From Forficula auricularia (lineage: Eukaryota > Arthropoda > Insecta > Dermaptera > Forficulidae), in contig JALMQS010000153.1 in the NCBI GenBank assembly GCA_024734495.1, positions 9,449,294-9,513,293 of the forward strand: 64,000 bases of DNA. Reading direction: 5' to 3'. The notes beneath the pieces are model-generated. The model ran no database searches. It was not told the DNA's origin and worked only from the letters and a program-made list of their open reading frames with translations. Below, piece by piece: positions 33,930 to 49,685 of the stretch (its first letter is position 1; every line of letters starts with the position of its first letter). The translations under genes were made by a program, and so were the position numbers.

Positions 33930-34090
33930 GATGGTATAGGAAAGGAGGTGCAGAGGGGAGATTGGAGGGAAGGGTTAGGGGGCGGTTGGGGGGTAAGAGG
34001 GGAGGGATGTGCGAGTGAGAGAGAGCGAGCAAGACTGGCTGACCCTGGTTTGCTTCTGCTACGCTTAATGGCGAAACCCTTCAGACATTC
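33930..34090 (+). promoter_or_regulatory. Purine-rich, GC-richer stretch upstream of P5CDh, possible promoter
   Basis: From AGGAAAGGAGGTGCAGAGGG through (GAGA)n-like AGTGAGAGAGAGCGAGC to TTCAGACATTC, an initiator-like sequence about 115 bases before the ATG. GAGA-type motifs are common in arthropod promoters. Inference from composition and position only. Confidence 0.35.
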
Positions 34091-34198
34091 TTATTAAATC
34101 ACCTAGCAATAGTCAAATAATACTTCAATCTATATCCCTTTTCAACATATCTATCAGAGCATTCTTTTACCAACTATATTTTCTACAACTAAATCAAA

Positions 34199-40224
<6,026 letters not shown>

Positions 40225-40460
40225 TTTAAATATCTTTAAGAAATATTAGGAAATATCTTTTTTATTTGTGATACTATCGTTAATTCTTAAAGAATTTGAT
40301 AGTATCCCTAAATATACATGTATATAGGAAATTGTCCTTAGAAAATAGAAATATGTTTTAAGAATAAGTATTAAAAATCAAGTATTAATTAATTTAAATA
40401 CATTATACACGTATTTATAAAAATCACTCAATAATATCACTTCAATATAAAAATCGTGAT

Positions 40461-40466
40461 AATAAA
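40461..40466 (+). terminator. Candidate polyadenylation signal of P5CDh
   Basis: AATAAA about 240 bases after the stop codon. Common by chance in this composition. Confidence 0.35.
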
Positions 40467-41404
40467 TCAATAATCATGACAATACTGTTAAAATTAATTA
40501 AATATAATATATAAAGCAATGTTCTTTGAAAACAATTAATTAACTTGAATATTATTTAATATTTTTGACATTTTATTTTGATTTAAAAATACAAAAATAA
40601 GCAATTTTATTTCTTTTTGAGAATAAATTAAAAACACTAAAAAAATTATTTATATTGAGTTAAATAAAAATTAAAGGATATTTAAGACTCAATTAAAACA
40701 AAAAAAAAATTAAAAGTGTTAGAATTTTAATTTTTGTTAACTATTTTATACAAAATATTTATTATAAGTTTTTAATGGAGAGTTTAGCATATAAATTATT
40801 AAAAAATTAAATATATTGAAACTATTTATCTAACTATACCTAAATTTATATTTAAGTAAACTTGAATGTATGTATGTATGTATGTATTCGAACATATAAA
40901 CACATAAAATGTGTTTCATTGATAAATAACATCTTGCTTTTATTTTTGCTCCTTTTCCTAAACATTCCTTCAGAGATAGTCAGAGATTATAAAATATCTA
41001 TTGACTTATTTCCGAAGAACAAGATTAAAAGAACATATTAAGAATTAAACTCCTGAATCGCAAATATTTTTTAATGAAAAATATGCGCAACAACTCAACT
41101 TAAGATTAACTCGAGCAACCTATATTGAAGAGTGATAATATTCATGAGCTGGCTGGAAATTAAAGGAATTTTTGGATTAAGATTTTTGAAATTTAATATA
41201 GTTATCATCATAGGGTCCTAAGACTTGTTTGTCGTCTAACTAAAGAATTATTTGACTTAACTAAAAGTCACATGTCTTTCATTATCTGGGTCTCCCTTCA
41301 AAATATCTAAACAAAAAGTCTATGTTACTAATTTATTATTAATATGCTTAGTAAAATAAAAAAAATATAATTTTCAATGTATTTATATATATATTAATAA
41401 AGAT

Positions 41405-41580
41405 ATATCAATGTTGTCCTCTACTGGATGTAAATATTAAATTTATTGAACCAGGGTACTATAACAACAAAACGAATTTAGGTAATACATCCAATCCTAT
41501 TTATTTGCATCAAGCAGAGGACAACCTCATTAATTTCTCTTCATGAATCAACAACTCTGCTAGCCTTGGTAAACAAATTC
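41405..41580 (+). repeat. Family D-related arm fragment
   Basis: TTTGCATCAAGCAGAGGACAACCTC and GAATCAACAACTCTGCTA at 41508-41565 match 23020-23075; an inverted GTTGTCCTCTACTGGATGTAAAT lies at 41412. No hammerhead core. Confidence 0.5.
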
Positions 41581-42110
41581 ATTTCAATAATTTAAATAAT
41601 ATAGTTTGTTATTTATTTATTAGTGTCATTATAATTATTATAATAGATATATTAATCTTTAAATATATGCAACTACATTCTACATTTGTAGAAATATATA
41701 CAAATTCTTTTAAAAACAATTATATAGTGTATTTATATTAGCAAATCTGTAAAATTTAATTAAAAGAAAAAATATATTTTCATTAATTTAAAATTATATT
41801 CAAATAAGAGAAAAATTATTATATTTGAATTAACCTATATATATATATTATTACTAAAGCACATTGAGAATTAGTTTTTCCAAATATTACTATAAAATGA
41901 ATATAAATTCATTATAGATAGAAAAATGTATATATTATTTTTGATTGTTTTTGTAAAAGAATCATGTTTATTTCTATTAAATAATATCATTAAGATTATA
42001 TACATTTGATACAGAATAATGTAAATATTCATTTATATTTTAAAAATATTTTCTAATTAAAATAAAATATTTCTTTATTTTTATATAATATAAGAAAATA
42101 AATAAATCAC

Positions 42111-42116
42111 TTTATT
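42111..42116 (-). terminator. Candidate polyadenylation signal of tsg
   Basis: AATAAA on the minus strand, 50 bases after the tsg stop codon; a second overlaps it. Confidence 0.4.
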
Positions 42117-42165
42117 TATTTTTTTTTCAAGTCTGTTAAATAAAATAATTACAATTTCAATAGAT

Positions 42166-42852
42166 TCATCCATAATCTAAATCCAGGTCGTCAAATAAAG
42201 ATTCATCTTGGAAAATGTCTGTAAAATCAGGGCAATGTCTGCATTTATTTTCATTAATTCCATAATTGATACAAGTTTGTCCGACGCATTCACAACATCC
42301 ATCATGAAACCATCGATAACTCGAAGCGCCTAACGATTGACAATTGGTTCTGCATTTGGAATAAGCCATACAATTGGTAAAATAAGCGACAGTGCAGTTT
42401 ATCACAAATTTCTCTTCATCTTGTATCTGTTGAAATTCTTCTACTTCCTGTTCTTGAGGGCTTTTTTGTCGTTTTAATACAATCTCGTACGAAAACGAAT
42501 CCCATCGTTCTTCTGGATCAGGCACACTTGTAAGAGCTATATACAATTGAGGGAAAATTTGTGGGAAATCTTCAACGTGAGATTTTGCAGTTAAATCCGC
42601 ATCGTGAGTTTCATTGGTTGCTGGACATAAATCCACACAGCTGCAACACTCAGCATACAAATAACCCAAACACTGAGAACATTCTAAACAGCAGCTACAA
42701 TGAATTAAATCACAATTACAGCTTTGGGTAAGCATACATTTACTCACAACGCTTGCACATATAGCTTCATTACATCCTTCGACTTTAAAAAAAAATATTG
42801 ATAAAATCAAAGTAATTGAGATAAAAGTGATAATTTCACTAAAAAACCTCAT
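42166..42852 (-). CDS. tsg: Twisted gastrulation, secreted BMP-binding modulator
   Basis: Twisted gastrulation binds BMP ligands and Chordin/Sog extracellularly and tunes dorsoventral BMP signalling. Single uninterrupted reading frame of 228 residues (human TWSG1 223). The frame can be read four codons further upstream, but only from TTG, so I place the start at the ATG at 42852, in context ACAAAAATG. A hydrophobic segment at about residues 6-26 is a signal peptide, followed by CNEAICASVVSKC, the start of the N-terminal cysteine-rich (BMP-binding) domain with 14 cysteines. A conserved middle region contains PDPEERWDSFSYE. The C-terminal domain has 10 more cysteines, including RWFHDGCCECVGQTC. 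I count 24 cysteines after the signal peptide. NXT glycosylation sites occur at NET and NCT. An acidic tail ends in DDLDLDYG. It lies alone between P5CDh and a TE-rich block. Confidence 0.95.
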   Translation of the reverse strand: MRFFSEIITFISITLILSIFFFKVEGCNEAICASVVSKCMLTQSCNCDLIHCSCCLECSQCLGYLYAECCSCVDLCPATNETHDADLTAKSHVEDFPQIFPQLYIALTSVPDPEERWDSFSYEIVLKRQKSPQEQEVEEFQQIQDEEKFVINCTVAYFTNCMAYSKCRTNCQSLGASSYRWFHDGCCECVGQTCINYGINENKCRHCPDFTDIFQDESLFDDLDLDYG

Positions 42853-43837
42853 TTTTGTAAACAATATTTATGGAATTTCCATGTGGAAATATCATAAAAA
42901 TAAAATAGCGCTTGAACAAAGCTAGGGGCTGGGCAACAAGTGGCAGAAGGTAAACCATAGATAGGTATAATAGATGACCAGCTTTCGGGTCCAAAGGGAA
43001 GCCTCAAGGTCACCTGGCGGCAATCTTGTTACCTGCCAAAAAAATGTGAGTCCCGTTTTGAACTGTTGAATCCTTTGACTATATACATATGTATATAGTC
43101 AAAGGTTGAATCAGTGGCGTATTTAGGCCCCCCCCCCCCAAAATGTAAAACAATTATTAAAAAAATTAAGATAAACAAAGGTAATTTCCGATCAAAGAAA
43201 AATTTAATGAAAAATCACGTGTTTTTAATATTTGTACTTTCATTAGTACTCTATAAATTATATATTTTTAAACTTTTGAAAATAAATAAGTTTTCTAGTG
43301 TCCCAAGAAATCTTTATTTTATCTTGTAAAAAATGTTTTTTTTTCTATACAACCAAGACCGTGTAATTAAAATTAATATGGTTTGTTTATTCTTTTAAGG
43401 AATATGTCAGTGGCGTACCTAGAACTTTTGCCGCCCGGGGCGGTCTCCAATTTGCCGCCCTTTCTAAGTCTATCAAATGGTGGTTTTTATAAATTAATGA
43501 ACATAAATAAATAATTGTAATTGAGACAAACTATAGGTGGGGAACTTTTTTTTATCATTGGATGCCATCATATTTTATTACTCCTTTTCCAGTACTGCGA
43601 CATAATCTTTTCGAATTCCCTCGACAGTAAATCGGGAAAAAGACTAGAATAGCTTTGAATTCATGCACCCGCTAGATGTCTTAAATAAAAAGCACGTATC
43701 CATCTTTCGGACTAGGATAAAAGACTCATTTTAAACACAGATCTTTCTAAATTTTACGCTTGGCGGTGTTGTGTGATTATTTATAAGCTAATAAATTCTG
43801 AAAAATTCATTTGCTCGTCTTACTTAGAAAATCTTTG

Positions 43838-44200
43838 TCGTCGGTCGCTCCACCAGGAAGACAACGCTAGTGCAGGTGCACTATAAAACTAAACACTTCT
43901 TTCATTCCTTCAAATTGGCGGGTGCAAGGCTTTGGAATGAACTTCCATCCAAATTTCATGCAAACCCGACTCTTGGTGCTCTCAGGTCTTCGTTCTTTAT
44001 GGATCCCAATAACTGATACTCCTTACTCTTATTTCCTTTATGTCTTCTAATCTTTCTCTACTTTTTTTCTCTTCTTCCCCTTCAAAATTTGTGTATTGGT
44101 GAACTCTTTTGCCAACTTTGTAAAATATTGTTGCTAAATTATGTATAAACACTAGATGGGACCTAAGGTCCTATGTCTGTATACTTTGTGAAATAAATAA
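43838..44200 (+). pseudogene. LINE 3' end (CR1/jockey-like) nested in the DNA transposon
   Basis: Frame gives GRSTRKTTLVQVHYKTKHFF then LAGARLWNELPSKF, the C-terminal RLWNxLP motif of LINE ORF2. A 3' UTR ends near AAATAAATAA at 44190-44200, preceded by ACTAGATGGGACCTAAGGTC. 5'-truncated. Confidence 0.65.
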
Positions 44201-44484
44201 GGCAAATAATAAAGTAGGCCGCATAAGTTGATATAATACCTATAAATGCAACTTTTATAAAAGTACAAGATACTTTTTTAAAGGCTACAAGAAATTTACG
44301 GAGACCGCAGGTTCTCCACCTGAGACAACAAAAAAAAATACACATTAATAATATTTTTTATTTTTATATTTATAAATAAATAATTTCATTTCTTTTGGAT
44401 AAACAAACAAATTGTAATTTCTCGTTCCATGAACAATATTACAAGATTTCGTAGTCTTAAAATCACTCATTGTGGAACGAAAAT

Positions 44485-44530
44485 AAATAAATAAATAAAT
44501 CTTTATTCCTCGACCTGCTTAGATAATTTT
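44485..44530 (-). repeat. LINE/SINE tail fragment
   Basis: Reverse complement reads TAAGCAGGTCGAGGAATAAAG then (ATTT)n, identical to the tail of the SINE at 50585-51019. Confidence 0.55.
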
Positions 44531-45779
44531 TTATCAACTTCAATTTGATGAAGCTCCTTTAGCCAGGGACACTGATAGCAATTGTTAAAAAAATTCTTAG
44601 CAAAATTACAATATTTGGTACAGAATTTTCCAATCTATACTGTTGAATAAATTTTAGCAAGCCTAAAGATAATACAAGTTGTTATTTACAACTATAATTA
44701 AATATGTATAAATTATGCCGCCCCAAAATATGTGCCGCCCCCCCCCCCCCCCCCCATAGGTACGCCACTGAAATATGTATATTTAATTTTTAATAGACTA
44801 GAAAAATAATTTTTGATTACAATGTTGTATTTTTATTTTTTGTGCCCCCCCCCCCCCCCCCTCAAATGAAAACCTATATACGCCACTAAGTACACATGAA
44901 TTGCAGTTTTTTGGCTACGTAAAATGAAAGGTGAAATTATTATTAAAGATTAATCTATTCAAATTTAAATATTTTTATTTCTCAATATTTATTTATTTAT
45001 TCAGCTCAAACCTTGAGTTCTAATAAATATATGAAAAAATTAATAAATACATAGAACTTTAGAATTTCTAAATCGATTGGGATTGAAGAATTTGAAACAG
45101 TGGAATTTATCAGATGCATAGACGGATTTTTTTGATTTTTTGATAATAGCTCTAGTCCATTTGTAAAAGGTTTTAAGAGGCCTATTTATTCTGCTTCATT
45201 GACAGAAACACCAAAAAACATTTTGCCTTTAATAAATATTTGAAGACTTTACGGGAACAACGGAAAAAGTCACATTTCCCAGATCAAATTTAAGCTTTCA
45301 ATATTAAAATAATAATAATAAAACACCCCAAACGCGTGTAAGCAATATAATTTGATATCATTTATTTCTTATAAAGGAAGTACTTAAAAAAAAATAACAA
45401 CTAAACCTAATTGAAGGACACAATAAAATAGTGTCTCCTGATGGAATTATAAATTTTTAATTAATTGTCTCCTTAAATTTATAAAAATTCTGCTACTCTC
45501 TGCAAAAACTTTCAATTTAAAGTAAGCCTAAAGTAAAATTATGAAAAAAGACAAAAGCTTTCTATCCTGGGGACTTGACGCGTTATTTGCAAGTAATTTC
45601 AGCGGGCCTTTAGTAAAGATACCAGAATGCGTAATAAACTCATCTTAAAAAAAATGGACTTACCCGTTCTTCCCCCTGGAGTCTTTATTTATATTCATCA
45701 CTGGATTTAAGAAGAAATTATTTATATTCTGAGCAAATACTTTTATTATAGAATTTTCGCCAGTAATTTTAATTATAAG

Positions 45780-46935
45780 TAATAAATTGTCACAACTAAT
45801 AAACTTGCATGACGAGCAACAAGGCTTCAGGAAAGGTCGATCCTGTGTCGACGCTATATTCGCCATTAGTCAGCTTTGCGAAAAGGCCTACGAATTTAAC
45901 AAGCCGGTGTTTTTCTGTTTTATCGATATATAAAAAGCGTTCGATAAAGTCTAACTTAAGCACGTCATAAGAATCCTGGACAAGTTTAAAATCCCAGATA
46001 ATCTCATAAACCTGATACAGGATATTTACTCGAACAACACCGCCAGAATAAAAACCGAAGGAAGACTGTCAGGAAGCATTCCTGTGAATCAATGTATTAG
46101 GCAGGGAGACTCCCTTAGTCGGCTGCTTTTTAATATAGTTATGGATGAAATCATTGGCGAAATCAAAAATCTAAAAGGATATTCCTTTGGGGACGAGAAT
46201 ATAACATGCGTTTGCTACGCAGACGATGCAGCACTCGTTGCAGAAGATGAAGATTCCCTCCAGCGCCTCTTGTATAAATTTAGCTATGTTGCGCATAAAT
46301 TCGGTCTCACCCTGTCAACCAAGAAGACCAAAACACTCACAATCTCTAAATCACCACTCCGATGTAAACTACAACTGTACGATACGATTGTCGAACAAGT
46401 CATGTCCTTCACATACCTTGGCATCCAAATGACCTCTCATCAAGACCTAGAAACAGAGGTAAGACATCAGGCAATAAAGGCCTCAAAAATATCGGGTTGC
46501 CTTAACAATGCAATCTGGTCAAATCAATATTTAAGAACGGAGGCCAAGGTACGAGTCTACAAAACCGTAGTACGTCCAATATTAACTTACGCAGCAGAGA
46601 CAAGATCCGACACTGCAAAAATTTCTCAATTATTGGAAACGACTGAAATGAAGACATTACGAAGGATAATGAACGTGATCAGGCTCGATAGGATGAAGAG
46701 TGAAGATATTAGAGAAAAATGCTGAATACAAAAGGTGGGCGAATGGGTTAAAAGAAGAAGAGCGGAATGGTATGCGCATGTGAGAAGAATGCCAGAAGAC
46801 CGACTGGGAAAGAAAGTGATGACGAACAAGCCGGTTGGAATAAGAAGTAGAGGTCGTCCCAAGAAGAGATGGTATGACTTTCTGAAGAAACAAACCTATA
46901 GGTTTAAAAATAAGAAGAAGTATTTGCTCACTTAA
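45780..46935 (+). pseudogene. Non-LTR retrotransposon (RTE-like) reverse transcriptase, 5'-truncated, with stops
   Basis: Continuous similarity in one frame: EQQGFRKGRSCVDAIFAISQ, FIDI-stop-KAFDKV-stop, IRQGDSLSRLLFNIVMDEII, the catalytic YADDAA box at about 46217-46234, SFTYLGIQMTSHQDLETEVR, then after a stop at 46723, RRRAEWYAHVRRMPEDRLGK and RGRPKKRWYDFLKK. Stops at 45931, 45952 and 46723. No apurinic endonuclease domain precedes it. The palm is well preserved, so decay is fairly recent. Confidence 0.85.
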
Positions 46936-47449
46936 AAATTCTCACAAGATCATTCATATTCAATTAATATTTTCCCGAATAAGAAAAAGGTTTGGGTGTA
47001 TATAAAAGAGAGAATTTAAAAGTATATTCTTAGGACTAATCATGGTGGAGGGTTAGAAATATTTGAAGACCTTTTCCTTTAAAAAAAAGGCTTCAAATGT
47101 TCATAAAAAAAAAAAATCTCCAAAAAAAATTTAAAAAAATATAAAAACTAAAAAAAAAAAAAGCTTTCCTACTTCCCGATAAGCTAGCGAGTTTTTTAAT
47201 CAGTTAGTTTATAATTCCAAAGTTAAGGGAAAAATCTGAAATCTTCAAAAAAGTAGAATTTTTCTATTTTTAATTATTTTAGTACCTGGAAGACCGACAA
47301 ATTAAAATATTAAATATTATAATATATTAAACATTTTTTTGACAATTATTTTTTTTATTAAATTGTTTGTTAGGTCTTAAAGTACACATTTACTCCATAT
47401 ATATATATATTATATAACCCATTTAATAATTCACGGACCATACCGACGA

Positions 47450-47945
47450 ATGGCGCTTCAATAGCGGCTCTCAATGTTTGAATGTTTGGACTTGTTAGTG
47501 ATCCTTTCAACTACGCTGCATACTTAGAAGTCCAAAGGATTTAAATCTGGGCTGTTGGGAGGGCAAAATTCTTTGGCCCAAAACATGTCGACGTTGTACG
47601 ACCTAGTGAATTTTCTTTGCCGGTGTTGCAAAACATTCGTTGGACAACAGACTTCTCTGACTACTTCGCGACGACATCATACACAGTCGTTTTTGACTAT
47701 CTGAAGAATCGAATGATATCTGTCGCTGAGCGCGCAGAGCGAATACTTTAGAAATTCAAAGACACTCACTCCATGATAAACCACGTGCCAGCGAAGAAAG
47801 TGTAGCATCCATAGAAGAATCTTTTACAGCAAGTCCAAGAAAGTCACGAAGAGGAGCATCACTAGAGCTAAGGCTTTCAAAGTCCACTATACATAAGATT
47901 CTGCAAAAAAGACTTAACATAAATGCTTACAAAATTTAATGGCAT
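47450..47945. pseudogene. Scrambled Tc1/mariner transposase (C-terminus inverted next to N-terminus)
   Basis: 47470-47575 on the minus strand reads FCPPNSPDLNPLDF, the C-terminal DDE-region motif. 47770-47940 on the plus strand reads DKPRASEESVASIEESFTAS and KSTIHKILQKRLNINAYK, the N-terminal helix-turn-helix region. The two parts of one transposase are thus head-to-head and out of order. Confidence 0.75.
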
Positions 47946-48101
47946 CAAATTTTGTTAGGAAAGAACTATGTATAATGCACGATTAACTTTCTGATATCAG
48001 TTCAATAAGGCAATGATAATGCATTTGTGAGTATAATAATAAAACTTGAGCAAGATGCGAGGTAGGTTTCACAAAAAAGAAATAAAACAAAATTGAGTTT
48101 T

Positions 48102-48143
48102 GAATTCGATATATTTCGGGGGTGAGCCCATCATCAGGAGTCA
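48102..48143 (-). ncRNA. Hammerhead-ribozyme-like motif, intact core (family E)
   Basis: Minus strand: ACUC - CUGAUGA - U - GGG CUCACC CCC - GAAAUAUAUC / GAAUUC. Core intact; helix II 3 bp; helix III AUAUAU self-complementary; H17 = C; helix I starts C-G, U-A and then has a mismatch. Confidence 0.6.
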
Positions 48144-48149
48144 AAAATT

Positions 48150-48188
48150 GACTCCTGATGATGGGCTCACCCGAAATATATCGAATTC
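48150..48188 (+). ncRNA. Hammerhead-ribozyme-like motif, intact core (family E)
   Basis: ACUC - CUGAUGA - U - GGG CUCA CCC - GAAAUAUAUC / GAAUUC. Compact helix II with a 4-base loop; all core bases present. Mirror partner of 48102-48143. Confidence 0.65.
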
Positions 48189-48832
48189 AAAACTCAATTT
48201 TGTTTTATTTCTTTTTGTGAAACCTACCTCGCATCTTGCTCAAGTTTTATTATTATATTAAAATGTTTCACCTAGAACCAACACCTAACTCCTTAAAAGT
48301 TTCATTTATGAGTAGTTTAATGTTCTCTGATAAAGCAACATTTCACATTAGTGGCAAGGTCAATAGGCATAATGTCAACATTGATGTACTGAAAACCCAA
48401 ATGTGTCTGTTGAAAATGAAAGACTCTCCTAAAGTTAATGTGTTGAGTGTTATGGGAAAAAATAAAATCATAGAACAATTCTTTTTTGAAGGTCGTGTTA
48501 TTAATGGTGACAAAAGTAGCTGTCACTATTAATAACAAGACCTTCAAAAAGAATTGTTCTATGATTTGATTGCTGAAGCATTACTTTATTCCTCAACTTG
48601 AACAATTAGGACTAAAAAATAAAAGACAAGACCTGCCACTTTACTCTGCGCGTTAGACAATTCTAAATCAGAAATTTCTTAACATTTCCACTTGAAAGAT
48701 ACCATTGAATTCGAAAACCGTGGACTTTAAATAATGAATTCCAATGCAATAGAATATATATCAATGAGACCCGAAGACAATTATCATTAAGATAACATGC
48801 AAGCGTATGGCACTAGACATTAGACCAGTGTT

Positions 48833-49015
48833 TCCCAAACTTTCGACATCTCTGTAAGCCTTCTATAATTTTCGTAACACTGCGTAGGCCTCGTCAAAAA
48901 AAATGCATATACTTTAAAAACAATTAACCTTAGCCGCTAAGGTTTCCACTATTTTGAAAATCTCTAAAAGTCTTGTGAGTTCGCACACTTTGGCTGGTGC
49001 AGCGCATACCCCCGC
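48833..49015. mobile_element. hAT end fragment
   Basis: CCAGTGTTTCCCAAACTTTC is a typical hAT left end; GTAAGCCTTC...GCGTAGGCC and GCAGCGCATACCC follow. Right end not found; low support. Confidence 0.35.
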
Positions 49016-49039
49016 ACTAGACCATTATATAAAAATTTA

Positions 49040-49240
49040 TATTCAGTCTTTTGTTAAACCTCCTGATGAAGGGTTCATAGCCCGAAATATGTATAGAGAT
49101 AAATAAAAAATCTCCAAAATATAATTTAAAATTTTTTTTAATTTTATTTCCTCTTTGTGAAACACCCCTATAATCCGTCAAATAATTCCTATTTAATATG
49201 TTTCACTATAAACAAACACCGCTTTCCCTAAACGTTATTC
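49040..49240 (+). repeat. Family E single unit with hammerhead
   Basis: Hammerhead at 49057-49101 followed by AAATAAAAAATCTCC..., TTTATTTCCTCTTTGTGAAAC, TATGTTTCACTATAAACAAACACC. The same tail follows the hammerheads at 55808 and 56558. Confidence 0.65.
49057..49101 (+). ncRNA. Hammerhead-ribozyme-like motif, intact core (family E)
   Basis: CCUC - CUGAUGA - A - GGG UUCAUAG CCC - GAAAUAUGUAUA / GAGA. Helix I CUC/GAG 3 bp; helix II GGG/CCC; helix III AUA-UG-UAU can close as a tiny hairpin; H17 = A. Confidence 0.65.
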
Positions 49241-49529
49241 ATTATATAGCTTTTGGACATTAAATTTTAATATTACAATAATAATTAATAGAGATTGTGG
49301 TTTTCGTGCAAAGTGAAACATCTCTATTACAATAATATTTAGATTGTTATAATAAACTGAAAAAAATGTCTTATCCATTGTTTGAATAAAAAATAAATAG
49401 GTGGTCTGATAACAAAAAAAATTTCATCTCTACCAACGGAATGTCAACCTTTGAAAACATATCAATATGTTCAACAAAATTTCAACAAAAGGGTTTATTT
49501 AGAAAAAAATAAATAAAAAAATAATAGAT

Positions 49530-49535
49530 TTTATT
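49530..49535 (-). terminator. Candidate polyadenylation signal of WDR3
   Basis: AATAAA on the minus strand about 150 bases after the stop codon. Confidence 0.35.
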
Positions 49536-49685
49536 TTATAGTTAGAACAAAATACTCTACAAAATAAGAATAAGATACTCTTATTTCTTTCTATTTTGTC
49601 GAATGACTTGATGACCAATTTATATAAAATAAAATTATTTCTAAATATTTAATTAACAAACTATTTACAAAAATTTGAAAATATT

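Larger units (their letters stand above)
25049..34198. other. Intergenic region between bestrophin and P5CDh
   Basis: No conserved coding segment recognised. Contents: bestrophin 3' flank; hammerhead element C (25965-26280); two related AT-rich stretches (26745-27080, 30890-31210); fold-back element (28880-29690); unexplained short frames near 30500-30700; a tandem block (33170-33560); a degenerate inverted pair (33595-33800); and a purine-rich stretch before P5CDh. The rest is AT-rich. Confidence 0.6.
40225..42165. other. Intergenic region between P5CDh and tsg (tail-to-tail)
   Basis: AT-rich; candidate poly(A) signals for both genes, a (GTAT)n run at 40868-40888, and a family D-related fragment at 41405-41580. 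No gene recognised. Confidence 0.6.
43409..44771. mobile_element. Inner DNA transposon with CAGTGGCGTACCTAG ends, nested
   Basis: Left CAGTGGCGTACCTAGAAC and right TAGGTACGCCACTG are inverted. Flanks GAATATGT and AAATATGT match 7 of 8, suggesting an 8-bp target duplication. The interior includes GCCGCCC blocks at both ends and a LINE fragment (43838-44200). Confidence 0.6.
43110..44888. mobile_element. Outer DNA transposon with CAGTGGCGTATTTAGG ends and oligo-C tracts
   Basis: Left CAGTGGCGTATTTAGGCC then a C tract; right a C tract then CCTATATACGCCACT. The ends are inverted, and a second element of the same terminal type (43409-44771) is nested inside. No transposase recognised. Confidence 0.6.
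48036..48260. repeat. Hammerhead-family E near-perfect palindrome
   Basis: Arms of ~105 bp are almost identical reverse complements: CTTGAGCAAGATGCGAGGTA at left and TACCTCGCATCTTGCTCAAG at right, with AAATAAAACAAAATTGAGTT between. Two hammerheads diverge from the centre at 48147 (48102-48143 minus, 48150-48188 plus). High arm identity implies recent origin. Confidence 0.85.

Noticed and set aside
42853..42864. Four-codon upstream extension of twisted gastrulation.
   Set aside because: It would start at TTG; the first ATG is at 42852 and gives a proper signal peptide.
48236..48547. 98-codon frame after the family E palindrome.
   Set aside because: Contains an inverted repeat of its own (GAACAATTCTTTTTTGAAGG and mirror); no homology, probably repeat.
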